Below, piece after piece: positions 1-12,400 of a stretch of 64,000 nucleotides of DNA. The translations under genes and the position numbers were made by a program. Source of the stretch: Luscinia megarhynchos (Eukaryota > Chordata > Aves > Passeriformes > Turdidae); assembly GCA_034336665.1 (NCBI GenBank), contig CM067569.1:24711320-24775319 (forward strand), in the 5' to 3' direction. Within the stretch, counting starts at the first letter, position 1, and each line of letters starts with the position of its first letter. A model generated the notes under the pieces. It made no database searches, was not told where the DNA came from, and saw nothing but the letters and a program-made list of their open reading frames with translations.

Positions 1-2154
1 ACTTTCCTGCTCAAACTGGTGTTTTAGTATCAATGAAGATTGATTTAATGGTATTTTCCTCATAAGAAGAGTTCAGAACACCAGTTTCCCATTTTTTCCC
101 TAGTATGTTGTCCAGGAAAACAGAATTGGAGTGAATTCTGTTGAAGTTACTGGAAAAGTCATGGAGGCTCTCCTCCTGGAAAGAATAATGGCAAATTTCA
201 TTGGGACATCTGGTTATTTTAAAAAAAATTGGCATGATGTTGGCTTGATCTTTTTCAGAGACGTTATTTCAAATATTATTTGGTTGGAAATAAATATTTT
301 GGATTTTAATTAAAGTTATATCTAGTGCTTTTCTGGGTACACATGTTTATATACATGCAGAGGAATAAAAATCATTGTCTTATTCAGCTGTTCCTTTCTG
401 ACACAGTTTTATTCCATTCATGGAAGGATAAGTAGAGAAACATGTAATAATAAACTTTATTGTGGTTAATGCCTTAAAAATTGAAAATCATCTGGAATCT
501 TTGATCAAATTACCAACTATTATTATTTTAAGTACCCATTTTCTGTTTCCACGTAAATAATGATGAGCAGTAGGGAATTGCTACATTACTTAGCATGTTC
601 ATTAGCAATGTTTCCTTTTTGATGGGGCTTAAAAAAAAGGAGGGGAGGGAGAGGTAGGAGCTTAGTCTGAAGGTAATGATGATTTGGATTAAGTTAATAA
701 TGATATTTCCATTTGGAATGTTCAGAGGAGGAAAGTACAGACCCAAGTTAAACTGTATGTGAATGCAGCAATTTTCAAGGCTGAAGCAAACCAGAAGTTT
801 AGGTTTTTTTCATGTCTCTCTATTGAATTGTGATAATTTCATGAAATTACTCTGCAGCTGATCTGGGCAGGAAACCAAACTTCTCAGTCTGCAGTCTGAT
901 CCAGATCTTTAACTCTGAGAGAAATTTATGAACATGGAACTCGGTATCACCTCTTCACTCATTCAAAAAAATTTTAATTAAGGCATCTTTTTTGGCTCAT
1001 GTGTCATTTCAGAAGCTTATTCCCACTAGTTTGCTCATCTGCCTCTGTATCTTGCTTTTACCAGATTTATGTAGCCAATTATGCTCCATATAAAGATACA
1101 TTAAATAATTTAAAGTGTTACAGAATTCACATGGTCTGACCAGCCAGAATATTTTTTTAGATACTTAGAACATGTTTTTCAAAACTACTTCATAAAAATA
1201 ATCTAACAGTCTCCAAACTCATGGTACTTTCAAGAAGGAGATCTCTGTATTTTTTGGAGTCAATATTATTAAAATGTAGTGCAGATAAAGGGATGAAACT
1301 TGTAAGAATGCAGGGCAGCTACTAAAGTACTCTCTGAATTAATCCTTAGATATTTTCTGAAAACTGCTACCTTAAGGTGAGAAAGGTGTGAGGTAACTGT
1401 GTAGACTGACATTTGAGCAGTCTGTTCAAGATGCACTTTCCCTGATTTAATTTCTGCCTCTCAAGATCTGTTGTTGTGGTGGGGTTCATTTTAGAAGAGC
1501 AACTAGTTTAGTTGTTAGAACATGATGGAGAAAACTTTCTCCATTATATCCAGATGTTGTTTTCCATTATTTGTGCTAAAAATCTCTTTTACTAGCTGTG
1601 CCTAGTTGTTGAATGTGCTTAACCTTCATTTGCTAGTTTTCAGTATTTTGTTTTGTCTTGTAGTTTTTGATGGTTTTCTTTATGTGTTTGACATAAAAGC
1701 ACATTCACAGGTTTTTTTCAGTGCAACTGCCTGGTTAAATGTGTTTTCTGCATGTGCCATTTTGTAGGTGTCCAAATGGACTGTAGAGGATTTGGGTGTT
1801 TTGTCTGTTGTTTGAAGTGTAAGAGCTGTAGTTTGTTCATTAGGAGCATGAGGTTCAGGGTTGCAGATTAACCAGCTGCACTGCCTGCATTCATGTGGTC
1901 ACAACCTTCCAAATTTACCCCATCATGAAAGGAAGAATTAATTATGGTCCTAATTGACTGTTTCCTTGGCTATAAGCAGGAAGGAACTGCTAGGAGGCAA
2001 AGTGATTAATCAGTTAAGCTGGTTACATCAATCAAATGTGTGAGAAAGTTCATCATCCCAAAGGCAGAGTAAAGTAATGCCAAAATACAAAAGCCATCAA
2101 CTCTTTCATTGGGGTTTTGTTATGTTTCTTTTGTCAGTTTTCTGAGGAATTGCA

Positions 2155-2181
2155 AAAAAAAAAATAAAAAAAATAAAAACG
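2155..2181. repeat. A-rich simple repeat
   Basis: Runs of A interrupted by single T residues in intron 1. It could be the remnant of a poly-A tail, but no element body was recognised beside it. Confidence 0.7.
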
Positions 2182-4167
2182 CATGGTGACCGACCCAGTC
2201 TGCCTGACAATCTGTCTGGATTATGGTGGAAGAGGTAATGCAGCAATCTGTTCTCTTATCAGACATTGAATGTAGTCCTCCTTAAAAAACCTTAGCATAC
2301 GTTTTCCATGCAGATGGACAAGTCTCAGGTGTCTCCCAAACAAATCTCACAAATCCTGCCAGGGAAATGGAGTCTCCTGGTTGCACTCTTGGTGAGGTCC
2401 TACCTTCAGAGCTTGATCCAGTGAAAGCCTAAAGCTCTAACTCAGTTTGCAGTGCCTCATAGTGTTCTCCCTGTGTCCCCTGGCTGCCAGCCCATCCTCC
2501 CCTGGGGAACGTGGCACCTTGAGAGCAAGTGAAAAAATTCTGGAAAATCCCTTTGAAGCATTATCATCAAGTGAGGATATTCTGAGTGATTGTAATTGAC
2601 TGGATTGTGCAGCAGCTTTTAAAGAGCAGTTAAGTCTTCCTTGCTTTGGTGATGACCTCTGTCAGAGGGGAAGGGAGAAGCAATGGGAACCACTCGTTTC
2701 TTCTGGAGAGCCCCATGCCCTGGGCTGTGTCTGTACATCCTTCCTTCTGGGCACAGCTGCTTGGAGCCCAGCTCGCTCCTTTAGTCACACACAGTTGCAC
2801 AGTGGGTGCCACAGCTGAGGCAGTGGGGTCAGAGAGGAAGAGACACAAATGTGGGTGAGAGCAGCTTCTGCTGGCACTGCCAGTAGCAGCAGAGGTTGTG
2901 GCACAAAGGTCCCAGAGCCTCGAGAGACAAGCTCAGCACTGACTGCATGAGTACCTTTGCTTCACAGGAGCCACTTGTGTGCTTTTACAGCCACATGAAC
3001 TGTATTTCCAGGACTGGAAGCTTCACTGTGATGCATTATTTGAAGAAAAGTCCAGTTTCACTCACTTTTCTCTGTCTATAGCTTGAAGCTGATACAGCTT
3101 TCGGTTTGTTGGAGCTCTGGAGGTCTGTGTGTGCCAGTCATGGATGATTGAAGGAAAACCTGGGAAATAAAGCTGTGCAGTAGGTTAGGAGGGGTGTGAA
3201 ACTATAAGAGCAAACAGGCTTCTGTAAGTTAACACTGAAAAAATGAATTACAGTTCTGTGAAGTCTGCTGGAAGTAGTAATGTGTTCAGATATAAAATCC
3301 ATACATACTTAATATCCTATCTAGAGAAAAGAGCATATGAGCATTTATGCTCATTTATTTTTTAGACACTTCTTGACTGTCTAAAAGATTAGGGTTCAAA
3401 ATGTGTGTGTGTGTATATCTGTATTACTGCTTTCATGAGATTTTCACAGATGTGTATTCATGCTTATGAATGAGCACATACTAGTGTGTAGTGTAGTTCG
3501 TGCATAACCAATATGAAATTTAAGTGTTGATACATAGATTGTTTAAATAAGAAGAGAAATATGAGCAGTATTAATCTTGTTCTTGCTTTGTTTCTATATT
3601 TCAAACATTGGACTGTGTAATGAAATATACTGAATGTTAGCTCACAGCTTCATTTATGAGCTTTCCTGGGTAAATTAATTGTTTTGGAGAACAGAGTTTT
3701 CTCCATACTGAAGAAGAGACAGATTTAATCCAAATTCCTCCAGAAAAACCATGATTACTGGTTAAAGAAGCAATTTGAGTTTTTTGTGATTGTAATTAAG
3801 GTCTAGGCAGTGCAGTTTTTATTAACATATATAGATTATAAACTGTGGATTCTATGTATATTGATTTTTGTTTGCTTTTATAAATATCAAATCCATAGCA
3901 ACTTCTTTAATGTAGTTGCTATTAATCTTTTATCATTGTGCTAAATCCTTGGCAGACAGCTCTTATTTTGTAAAAGGAAATATTTCTATGAAAATAGTCT
4001 TTCACTTGCATGCAACTTAGTTTTCTTGAATCAAAGGTGAAGTGTATGAAAGTACCATAATGACTGTAAATGTCTCTGTGTGATCAAAATGTCTTTTGGC
4101 TGGCCTACTTCTGGCCTTGGCATAAAAAAGGTTGTCTTGAGCAGGACAAGTGGCTTTATCTGGTGTT

Positions 4168-4240
4168 GCTTGAGCAGAGCGTTGGACCAGATGATCACCA
4201 GAGGTCCCTGCCAACCTCAAGAATTCTGTGATTCTGTGAT
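4168..4240 (+). mobile_element. CR1 LINE 3'-end fragment
   Basis: A short, severely 5'-truncated CR1 copy. The tail reads as the usual CR1 end, with a stretch like ttggaccagatgatcaccag followed by gaggtccctgccaacct, and finishes with two ATTCTGTG-type octamers before unrelated sequence at 4241. Truncation at the 5' end is typical of CR1 insertion. The left border is fuzzy and may lie a few tens of bases further upstream. Confidence 0.85.
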
Positions 4241-5685
4241 ATGCTGCTTTTAAAAAAATCTGTAGCACAAGATCTCTGTTTCTGGTCAAATACCGTCTGT
4301 TGCACCTTCTCAATTTTGCCTTTAGAAGTGGAACAGCTACTGGTGACTATATATGCTTGAGAGAGGCCAGGGTGTCTCAGAGATGAACTAACCTTCCATG
4401 ATTAGAGTAGTGCTGAGGAAATGGAAATGCTGTCTGCAGGTGAGCAGGTGGATCCAGTTTACAGTGGATCCAAGATACATGGCCATGGAGGTTGCCCAGT
4501 CTATTCTGGACTTCAGCCTTACAACCACAGCAGCCTGTTGTATAACTCTCCTCTCTGTCTCCTGCTCCAGAAGAGAGCTATATTTTGCTCATACAGCTGT
4601 ATAAGTTGATTTGCTCTGCCTTTTTTCAGAGAAAAGTGGATTAAACCCGTAATGAATAAATCTAATTTTAAAATTACATTGTTGATCTTCACTGCAGCAA
4701 CATGTGAGACCCTTTCTGAGGTTTGCCAATCAAATGTGCAAAGACAAAACAAAATATCTGCAGCTAGGCATTCCCATTTGCAGAGTCAGAGCAATGTGAT
4801 CTTTGTAAAAGGTTGTATTTCAGCAAAAATTGGGTCAGCCAGAAAGCTTTGAGTAGGTCCACAAAGTCCTTATGGCATCCAATAAAAAAGAGTGGGTTTA
4901 ATGATATATAGACTGACTGACTCCACTGGGCTTTTTGGTAAAGTAGCATTCATTCAAATGGATGGGGATCATTGAAAAATTACAATTGATGTGCTACATT
5001 AATTTTGGTTTAAAAGGAAATATTGTCCAACCTTAAAAACAAAACATTGCTGAATTAGAGCTACAGAAAACCACATTAAATTCTTAGAATAGTGCTGATT
5101 GTCCAACTAATATTTTGAACTTAAATTCTGGACAAAGATGTTTAGAACAACATACACCATTACCCAGGGAGTTGTAGCTGAGACTTTTAAATATGTTTTC
5201 CTTAGTATAAGTTCTTAAAACATAGCACTTTCTCATTCTTTTTGACTAAATATTTTTATGCAATAGTCCCCAAGCATACATCTTTCTCTCCTTAGGTGTA
5301 ACCCATACTCTCACACATTTATGTCACTGTGGATTATTATAAAATCTGCCTTCTTATCCTGTCAGCAAGTATTTGCAAAATGTTGCCTGTACACTCAAAG
5401 CTGGTGAAGTCTTACAGGGTTCTTGACCTCAGCAAGTTTGGGTGAGGCTGTGATTGTATTAAAAATAGGTATTTTCGTGAGATGTGCCTGCAGTTGTCAG
5501 CTGTTCTGAGCCTGTAGCCTGGTGCAGGTTCAGCACTGCTTAGGCATGAGCTGCTGTTAAGAGCATGAGCTATATTAAAGCATGTGGTTCATGTGCTCCC
5601 AGTGTGTGCTCCCTGAGGAGAGCTGCAGTGCTGCAGGTGCTGCTCTGTGAGTGTGGCAGGCTTGGCACAGCGGTGCCAGCTGTGC

Positions 5686-5910
5686 TATCACAGGGCTGGT
5701 AGGGCTGGAAGGGACTGCTGGACATCATCAGTCCCACCCTGCAGCCAAGGCAGGGTCATGTCCAGGTGGCTTTGCAATGATTCCAGGGAGGGAGGCTCCC
5801 TGATGCCCCTGGGCTGCCCCTGCCTTCCACTGCTTAGTGGAAAGAAGCTCGTCCTCATGTTGAGGTGTAACTTCCAGCCATTTGACCTGTGTCTCCTGCC
5901 CAGCTCTTCC
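5686..5910 (-). mobile_element. CR1 LINE 3'-region fragment, minus strand
   Basis: On the + strand this reads as the complement of the CR1 3' region: 'gggctggaagggactgctgg', then a 'catgtccaggtggctttgca' block, then 'cctcatgttgaggtgtaact'. These are diverged versions of conserved CR1 blocks in reverse orientation. The octamer tail at the left end is almost gone, so this is an old copy. Open frames across it on both strands are by-products. Confidence 0.8.
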
Positions 5911-6545
5911 CAACTTGTTTTCAATCTAAGAGACAAGGCTGCTGATGAAAACACCTGGTCCTTAAAACTTTGAAGCATTTAAGGAAACTTTTGAGGCCAC
6001 TGTGCATCCTTAAGTGAGACATAGGTGTGAGTCTATGAAGAGTCTTCTTTTTCAGAAGTACCAGTCAGATGGTGAGCTTGAAATTTAGTCAGAAGTACTG
6101 GCTAATAGTAAGTCAGTTTCTATGAATCTTGCCCTATTATGTTGCTCCCCAGATTTCCATCTTCTCAACAGTAACTGTAATCCATGTAACCAAACATCTG
6201 ATGCCTGCTGATTGTTTTCCATCTTTCTGAAGCACTCAGTTCTATATACAAGTATGTAAGCTCATGGAGAGGCTTGTGGTCAGTGCTTACAGTGCTCTTT
6301 GCATTTTATTTTTTGTATAGCATTAAAATGTAAGTGTGATGCCAATCCTAAAATAGGGTTTGTCTAAATTGCTTCTTGAAATTGTCTTGTCTCTGTGGGC
6401 TACTGGATTTGCAGCATTACTGGAACTGATATGTTGAAGTACTTGGAGGCAGGTCTGTGCTGAGAACCTCCCAAGGAATGTTCAAAGTGACATGAGTGGG
6501 CCAGGCTTTCCTTGGAAGTCCTTTTGAACCAGAAACAAAGTTGGG

Positions 6546-6712
6546 TTTCCCTTTTCCCTTCCCTTTTCCCTTCCTTCCCTTTTCCCTTCCTTCTCTTTTC
6601 CCTTCCTTCCCTTTTCCCTTCCTTCCCTTTTCCCTTCCTTCCCTTTTCCCTTCCTTCCCTTTTCCCTTCCTTCCCTTTTCCCTTCCTTCCCTTTTCCCTT
6701 CCCTTTTCCTCT
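6546..6712. repeat. 16-bp polypyrimidine minisatellite (TTTTCCCTTCCTTCCC)n
   Basis: A 167-base run has no purine on the + strand. From 6564 to about 6704 the TTTT block recurs every 16 bp (6564, 6580, 6596 and so on to 6692), giving about nine units, flanked on each side by a 12-bp variant spacing. One unit near 6590 carries a TTCTC variant. The open frames across it, rich in Lys/Glu/Gly/Arg or in Phe/Pro/Ser/Leu, result from the repeat and are not genes. Confidence 0.95.
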
Positions 6713-9426
6713 AAATGCACAATCAACTGGGTTAACTAGCTGAGCAAAGTCTTCTTCAGTGCATGGAAAAATATGGGAGGTTAAGCCCTTTGTAATAACA
6801 TACAAGGTCTAGGGAATAGTCACTGGGAACAGCATTGCCTTTGAAATGATTCATGCAAGCTGAAAGCCAGACTCTTCTCTTTCCTTTAAACCAGTGTTTA
6901 TTAAATTGATAATTGCTTTAAATTGGAGAAATATGGAAAGGAATGACATTTATTTTCCTCCCAGCTGCTTTCATCTCTGCCAGCCGGTGTGTGGGAACTC
7001 CCAGGGAGGGCCAGCAGAACTTGTCAATGTTCACTGCAGGGCAGAGCAATTGGAAAGCCCCAAAATACTTCTAAGCAGCTCTATCCTCACTTTTCTTATA
7101 CTGAAGTGTGGTTAGCACAGTGAACAGTTGCCCAGTGGATTTTACTGTCCTCAGAAAAATATTAGCACACCAGCAAAAGAAATGTGTGCCAAAAATGTAA
7201 AAACATGCACCTGTGGTTGGATAATGCTCTGGAAAGTGGCTTTAATGCTCATCAGGGACCTCTGTGACCTGAAGATTGAGTTATACCCTGGAGCTTTTAT
7301 TCTATAGCCTGAAACTATTCCAGAAGTTTTCTAGATATCTGGCTTGGTTGTGGTGTGCATTTTGCCTCATGCAGGTAGTAGCAGAGTCTGGAATCAATGT
7401 AGATCCATGTTAAAACTGAAACTGTGTTTTTTGAATATAAAGATTTGCACAGATAATGTTTTGTTAGGGACATTTAATTATATTATGAAGTCATGCTGCA
7501 TTTCCTTCTTCTCTTTCTCAACTTTTCTAATTGCACCTGCAAGTTGGAACTTTGATTTGAAATTTCCTAAGCCAGTTTTTTTAATCCCATGCAGCAGAGA
7601 ATCCCAAGAGTTTAGTCCAGCAGGTTGTTCTTTTTTCCATTTCTTGTCCTTTTTGTCACACTGACTTCACAAATTCTAGGAACTTTTAGCTTTGGCCTTG
7701 AGTACTGAACCTGTTGGCAGAGGAGATTTATGGAAGGAAGAATCCACCCTACTGTGTGCATATTCATGGTAGCTGTGGCATAGAAAGAAATCTGGAACTT
7801 GTAAAGGTTTGTATGTTGTCATCTCCTTTTGGAATGAAGCATAACAGGTGTCATTAATGATAAAATGGGAATAGATGTGTATGCTATAAACTTAAGCTTT
7901 GTTAAGTTTTTATAATAAAAACCATCAAACAGGCAGCTTTTGATTCCTGATGCAGGAAAACTGTTTCATGAGAAGCATTCACAGAAAAGTGAACGCACTT
8001 GAGTTATGTACCATGACCTTAAAACCCAGCTTGGTTTGTTGATGACAATGTTTGTGGTGTATGTGGGGAGTGTTTAAAGCACAGGTAAAGAAAGGCACTT
8101 CTTAACAGAGTCACTCAAATTTTTAATTTGCATTTCTGTGGTATTCAGTTGAAATATGAACTTGTGTTTTCGTTATATGTTACAGTCTACTAGCCTGTGA
8201 ATATTGCTGTCTTGATCAGGAAAGAGGGGAAGCAGAGGAAATGAGGTTTTTTTACTGACACTTAAATTTAAAACATGAGCTCTTGTTGAAATTGTGCAAC
8301 AAGCACCTTTGCAGAAGAGTTGAAAAATCAAAATGCCTTGCTAAAGTGTGCATGGAGATACTGTGCTGTAGCAAAACCTGATTACTTCTTTCGTGACAGG
8401 AGATGCCACTGGAGGTGTTTTCAGCTCATGGACAGAGCAGAAAGCATCAGTTTCACCATCTGAGGAAAATGTAAATGTATCAGCTTTGTGTTTCAATATT
8501 CTTTTTGGGTCGGGCTGCCCAGGAGCTAATCGCTGAAGGATGATAGCACTTCCTTTGACTCTGGGTCTGTCACTTGCAGTTTGTTTATACATCAAAAATG
8601 TGTGATCAGAATGACTGCTCTGGTAGTCTGAGTTCAAAATAAATGTCAGCATCAAGGACTATCTGTGTGCATCAGTGAAAGCCAGGACTCAGTGCAGACC
8701 TTGATGTAGAAAAAATAGCTAATAATCAAAGACACTAAGAAGTTACCCAACAGAGAAACTGCAGCATAGCAGCATTAGCAAAATCTTTATCAAAAGTGAC
8801 TGTATGTATCAGAGACACAAAGAATTGCTTCTCTTCTATTGGCAGTGGAGGGTGTAAACATGGGGCAAAGTTTTAGCTGTTACAGTAAGAATGTTTGTAA
8901 AGTAAAAAAGGCATGAAATAGTTATGAAATATATTAATCAAATTCATTCTTTAATATTCTGAGGAGGATTGTTTTGCGCACGTGCTCTCTTGGCAGTCTG
9001 TGGTGATTTGGCATGCCCTCTAGCAAGGGACTGGGCTGGAACCCAGAAGTTCACTTAAAGGAAAATAAAGTAAAATCCTGTAAAGCCCCCTGCTATTCCA
9101 GATTTTACTGCTGCTTTTACTGTTGTTTCTGTTAGACCTCTCTAGTTTGTTCCTATCCTTGTCAGTGATGTGATGTAGTTCGTGTCTCTCAGCCAGTAGA
9201 GAAGAGCTGTCTGGAACAGGCAGCAGTGCCCAGCACATATCAGTAGGGTCTGTCGGCCCCTTTCCAAGCCTTGTCAATACAATTCTGCCCTTCTGCTGAC
9301 AACATTTATGTTTTAAGACAACAGCATAATGAGTAGCTGCTGTGTGGTAATGACTGAAAGTCCCCAAAGGAAAAGTTCTGTTTTATTAAAACAGGGATGT
9401 TCACAGTTGGGTAGTGAGGGTTCTTA

Positions 9427-9479
9427 TCTTTTTTTTTTTTTCTTTTTTTTTTCCTTTTTTTTTTCTTTTTTTTTTTTTT
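9427..9479. repeat. Poly-T tract with C interruptions
   Basis: Fifty-three consecutive pyrimidines, nearly all T, in runs of about 8 to 15 separated by single or double C. It lies in intron 1. It may be the reverse-complement tail of a retroposed sequence, but no body was recognised next to it. Confidence 0.9.
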
Positions 9480-12400
9480 GTGATGGCAGGTGTAATATAG
9501 ATTTTTATGAAACTATTTGGAAGCAGTCTGCCTTGTAAGAACACTTAAGAAAATGTATTCTCTGCCAGAGTGTCTTAAGGAATTAGAGATTCAAGAAGTG
9601 AAGATGTGTCTTAACAGTATTTTAGTTCTTTGTATATGCATTAGAATGATAATAAAATATAAAAACAACAATAGGATAAGAGCTTGTGTTCTGCATTTCA
9701 TTTCACAGATCGTCTAAAATATAATGATTAAACCAAAATGCTCTGTTAATTCAAGACAAAACTTTAAATAAATCAGTAAACAAATAAGCTCACAGTTGCA
9801 GTGAGTTTTCACTTCCTGGACTGAAAAATTGAACTGCAGGCTCATAGCTCCCTTGAGTGTTTGGAAGGAGAATAGCAGCTCTTAATAGCAGAGCACTTTG
9901 CTGTGAGGGGTGGACGTTCATGTCATTACCATTTTTCTGGCAACTTTTCAACCACCAGCAGCAAAAGTTTTCATTGATTGCCTCCTGCTGTACGGCAGTA
10001 ATTATACTGCTCTGTCTCTCTCTTTCATGAGCTGCAGGAATTGGAGAAAATAAGGGAAGCTAGAGATACTAGATAGGGATAAAACACAATTCAGGCTGAG
10101 CTATTTCCTATGTTACTACAAGATGTCTAGCAGGCTAATTTTTACACATCTGCACTAAATATAGAGAATAGGTTGTGCAGTGCAACAGTGGAGAATCCAA
10201 AGTAAAAATTCAATCCAGATGCTGTAAAGTCATCCCCTCCCTAGAAAATGAGAAGGTTTTGCATGTAACTTTTCTCTGAAAATCAGACTCCTCTTACCAC
10301 AACCCAGGTGCAGGGACACTGGTGTTGATCAAGACAACAATTAAACATTATGCAATCATCCCAAATTGGTACTGTTACATTTGGTCAAGATTCTGTTAAT
10401 TGCTGCAGTCCAGTGATGCTGAGGGGGAAAGAAGCTATTTGTGAGAAATACTGGTACTTATTTCACCTGAGCATGTTTTCTCTCTGAAGGTGGCTTAGGC
10501 AGAGGAAATGGATGGAGGTGTTTGTGAACTGCACTGAGCTGTCACAAAGTGATCCCTTATGTCTGACTTCATCTATTTATAATTGACAGGAAGACTTGTG
10601 TTCATTTTAGTGATGCAGAATCAAGTGCAGCTGGAGGAAGAGAAATGGAGAAATTGGAGCTTAAGTAGTAATGGAATGCAGGAGTTTGTGCATATACAAA
10701 TCTTTTATCATAAATCAACAGTTAATTGCTTTTCATTCATTCTCATGACTTGGGATTGTGAAAATGTTGTACTCTATATTTATTTATTAAGTAATCAGCA
10801 CAGTTATCTAGATCTGTATCTTAATGTAGAAAATGTATTGTGATGCCAATATCCTTTTAACTAAGATAATTAATTTAAACTTATTTGTCTTTGGCTTTAA
10901 GGATCTTTTTGTCTTATCAAGTATGCTGAGCACTTTCTGCAGATAAGTGTCCTGTGATTTATTTTTATGTTTTTATGAAACAAATATATTTAGTTGTCAG
11001 TACTTTGTTCTCCAAAGTGCTGCTATAATGTTTACCTTTTGTATGAGCTCAGCACTGTTAGAGTAAATATATGTGAGAGCTAATTAAAGTATAACAAGGA
11101 TGTAGAGCACTTGTATGTCTCTACATTATTAATTGAGGATTTTATTGTTTTGATACAAGTAGTGTAGCACAGTGTTTAGCAGAGAGCAGTGAAACACATC
11201 ACTGGTCTTCTCTAGCTTCTCATTATTGCAATCCTTTTGTAGAAAATACATAAACACGTTCTAGAAGGCACATGAGATCATATGCAGAATAAATAAATTC
11301 TATTAAGTATTTATTAATATAATTTGTGTTGGAATACAGTAGAGAGTTTCCTTGTCTTACATTCAGCTCTGTACTACTACAGAGCAAAATTACATCCAGG
11401 TATTCTCAAACAAGTCATACTTTAAAGAAGTATTTAGTCACATAAATAAGGAGAAGTGGCAGAATCAGGATCTGAAGAATTTTCAGAAACCCCTGCAATC
11501 TCTCACAGAAACTTTCCATGCATATTAATTTCTACAAGGGATAGTTTAAGTTCTACTGACACTGGTATTCAGAACAGTGAAACATCAAAAATCAGTCTTT
11601 TTGCTAAAGTAATAAAAAGCCCAAAACAAGCAACAGATCCTAAGAATGCAAGAGGAAGGAAACTTCTACCCTTTGTGACACTTAAAGAGGTATTTTCTCA
11701 AACTTACCTAGAGGTACAGGCTCTGGAAGGAAAGTGTAGGCACAGGTTTGACCTCTATCTGAACTCACAAATGAAACTTCAGCAGAGGTGCTGTCCTGTT
11801 CTCTGGTAGGTCCTGATCTGCACAGATTTTCGAGTTTTGAATTGAGACAAAAATGGTTCTCACAAATCAAAATTCATTTCTTTTTGATAAATTCATTTTG
11901 ATAAATGTCTTTGATCTGGACATTTTCTATATTTCTTTTCAATATGCCTGACATAGTAAACAAACTTGCTTTTTGTCATGTTCATCCTTCTGCTTTACCA
12001 TATCTGTCTTAGTTTACTGTACCAAAAAATCTTTCTCATTTGGTTGATTGGTGGAATATTTACTACTATATCTAATTCTATATTTGTATCTTTTATAATT
12101 ATATGCTATATAATACTATATTTAATTTTAATATTTATTTCTACCGAATTTCTGTATTTTCAGTCTAAAATTCAGGGTTATTTCCAATACGAGCGTGGGA
12201 ATCTGGTGAGGAAAATCACAAGAGAGGCAATTAAGTTAAAGCAGAGCAGTTTAACAGGTCTGGAGTATATTCCAGTTAAGGACTGTTTCTGCTTAGCATC
12301 ACTTCGTAAGGACCTGTTCTCCCTGGAGGTATCATGTTCTGTGAAGCACATGAATTTCACTGAGGCTGCTGGTACTGATATTTATTCTGTTGTTCTGCAA

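Noticed and set aside
6400..6805. Open frames encoding Lys/Glu/Gly/Arg-rich or Phe/Pro/Ser/Leu-rich proteins on both strands
   Set aside because: They are produced by the 16-bp polypyrimidine repeat, which has no stops in most frames; no gene signals.
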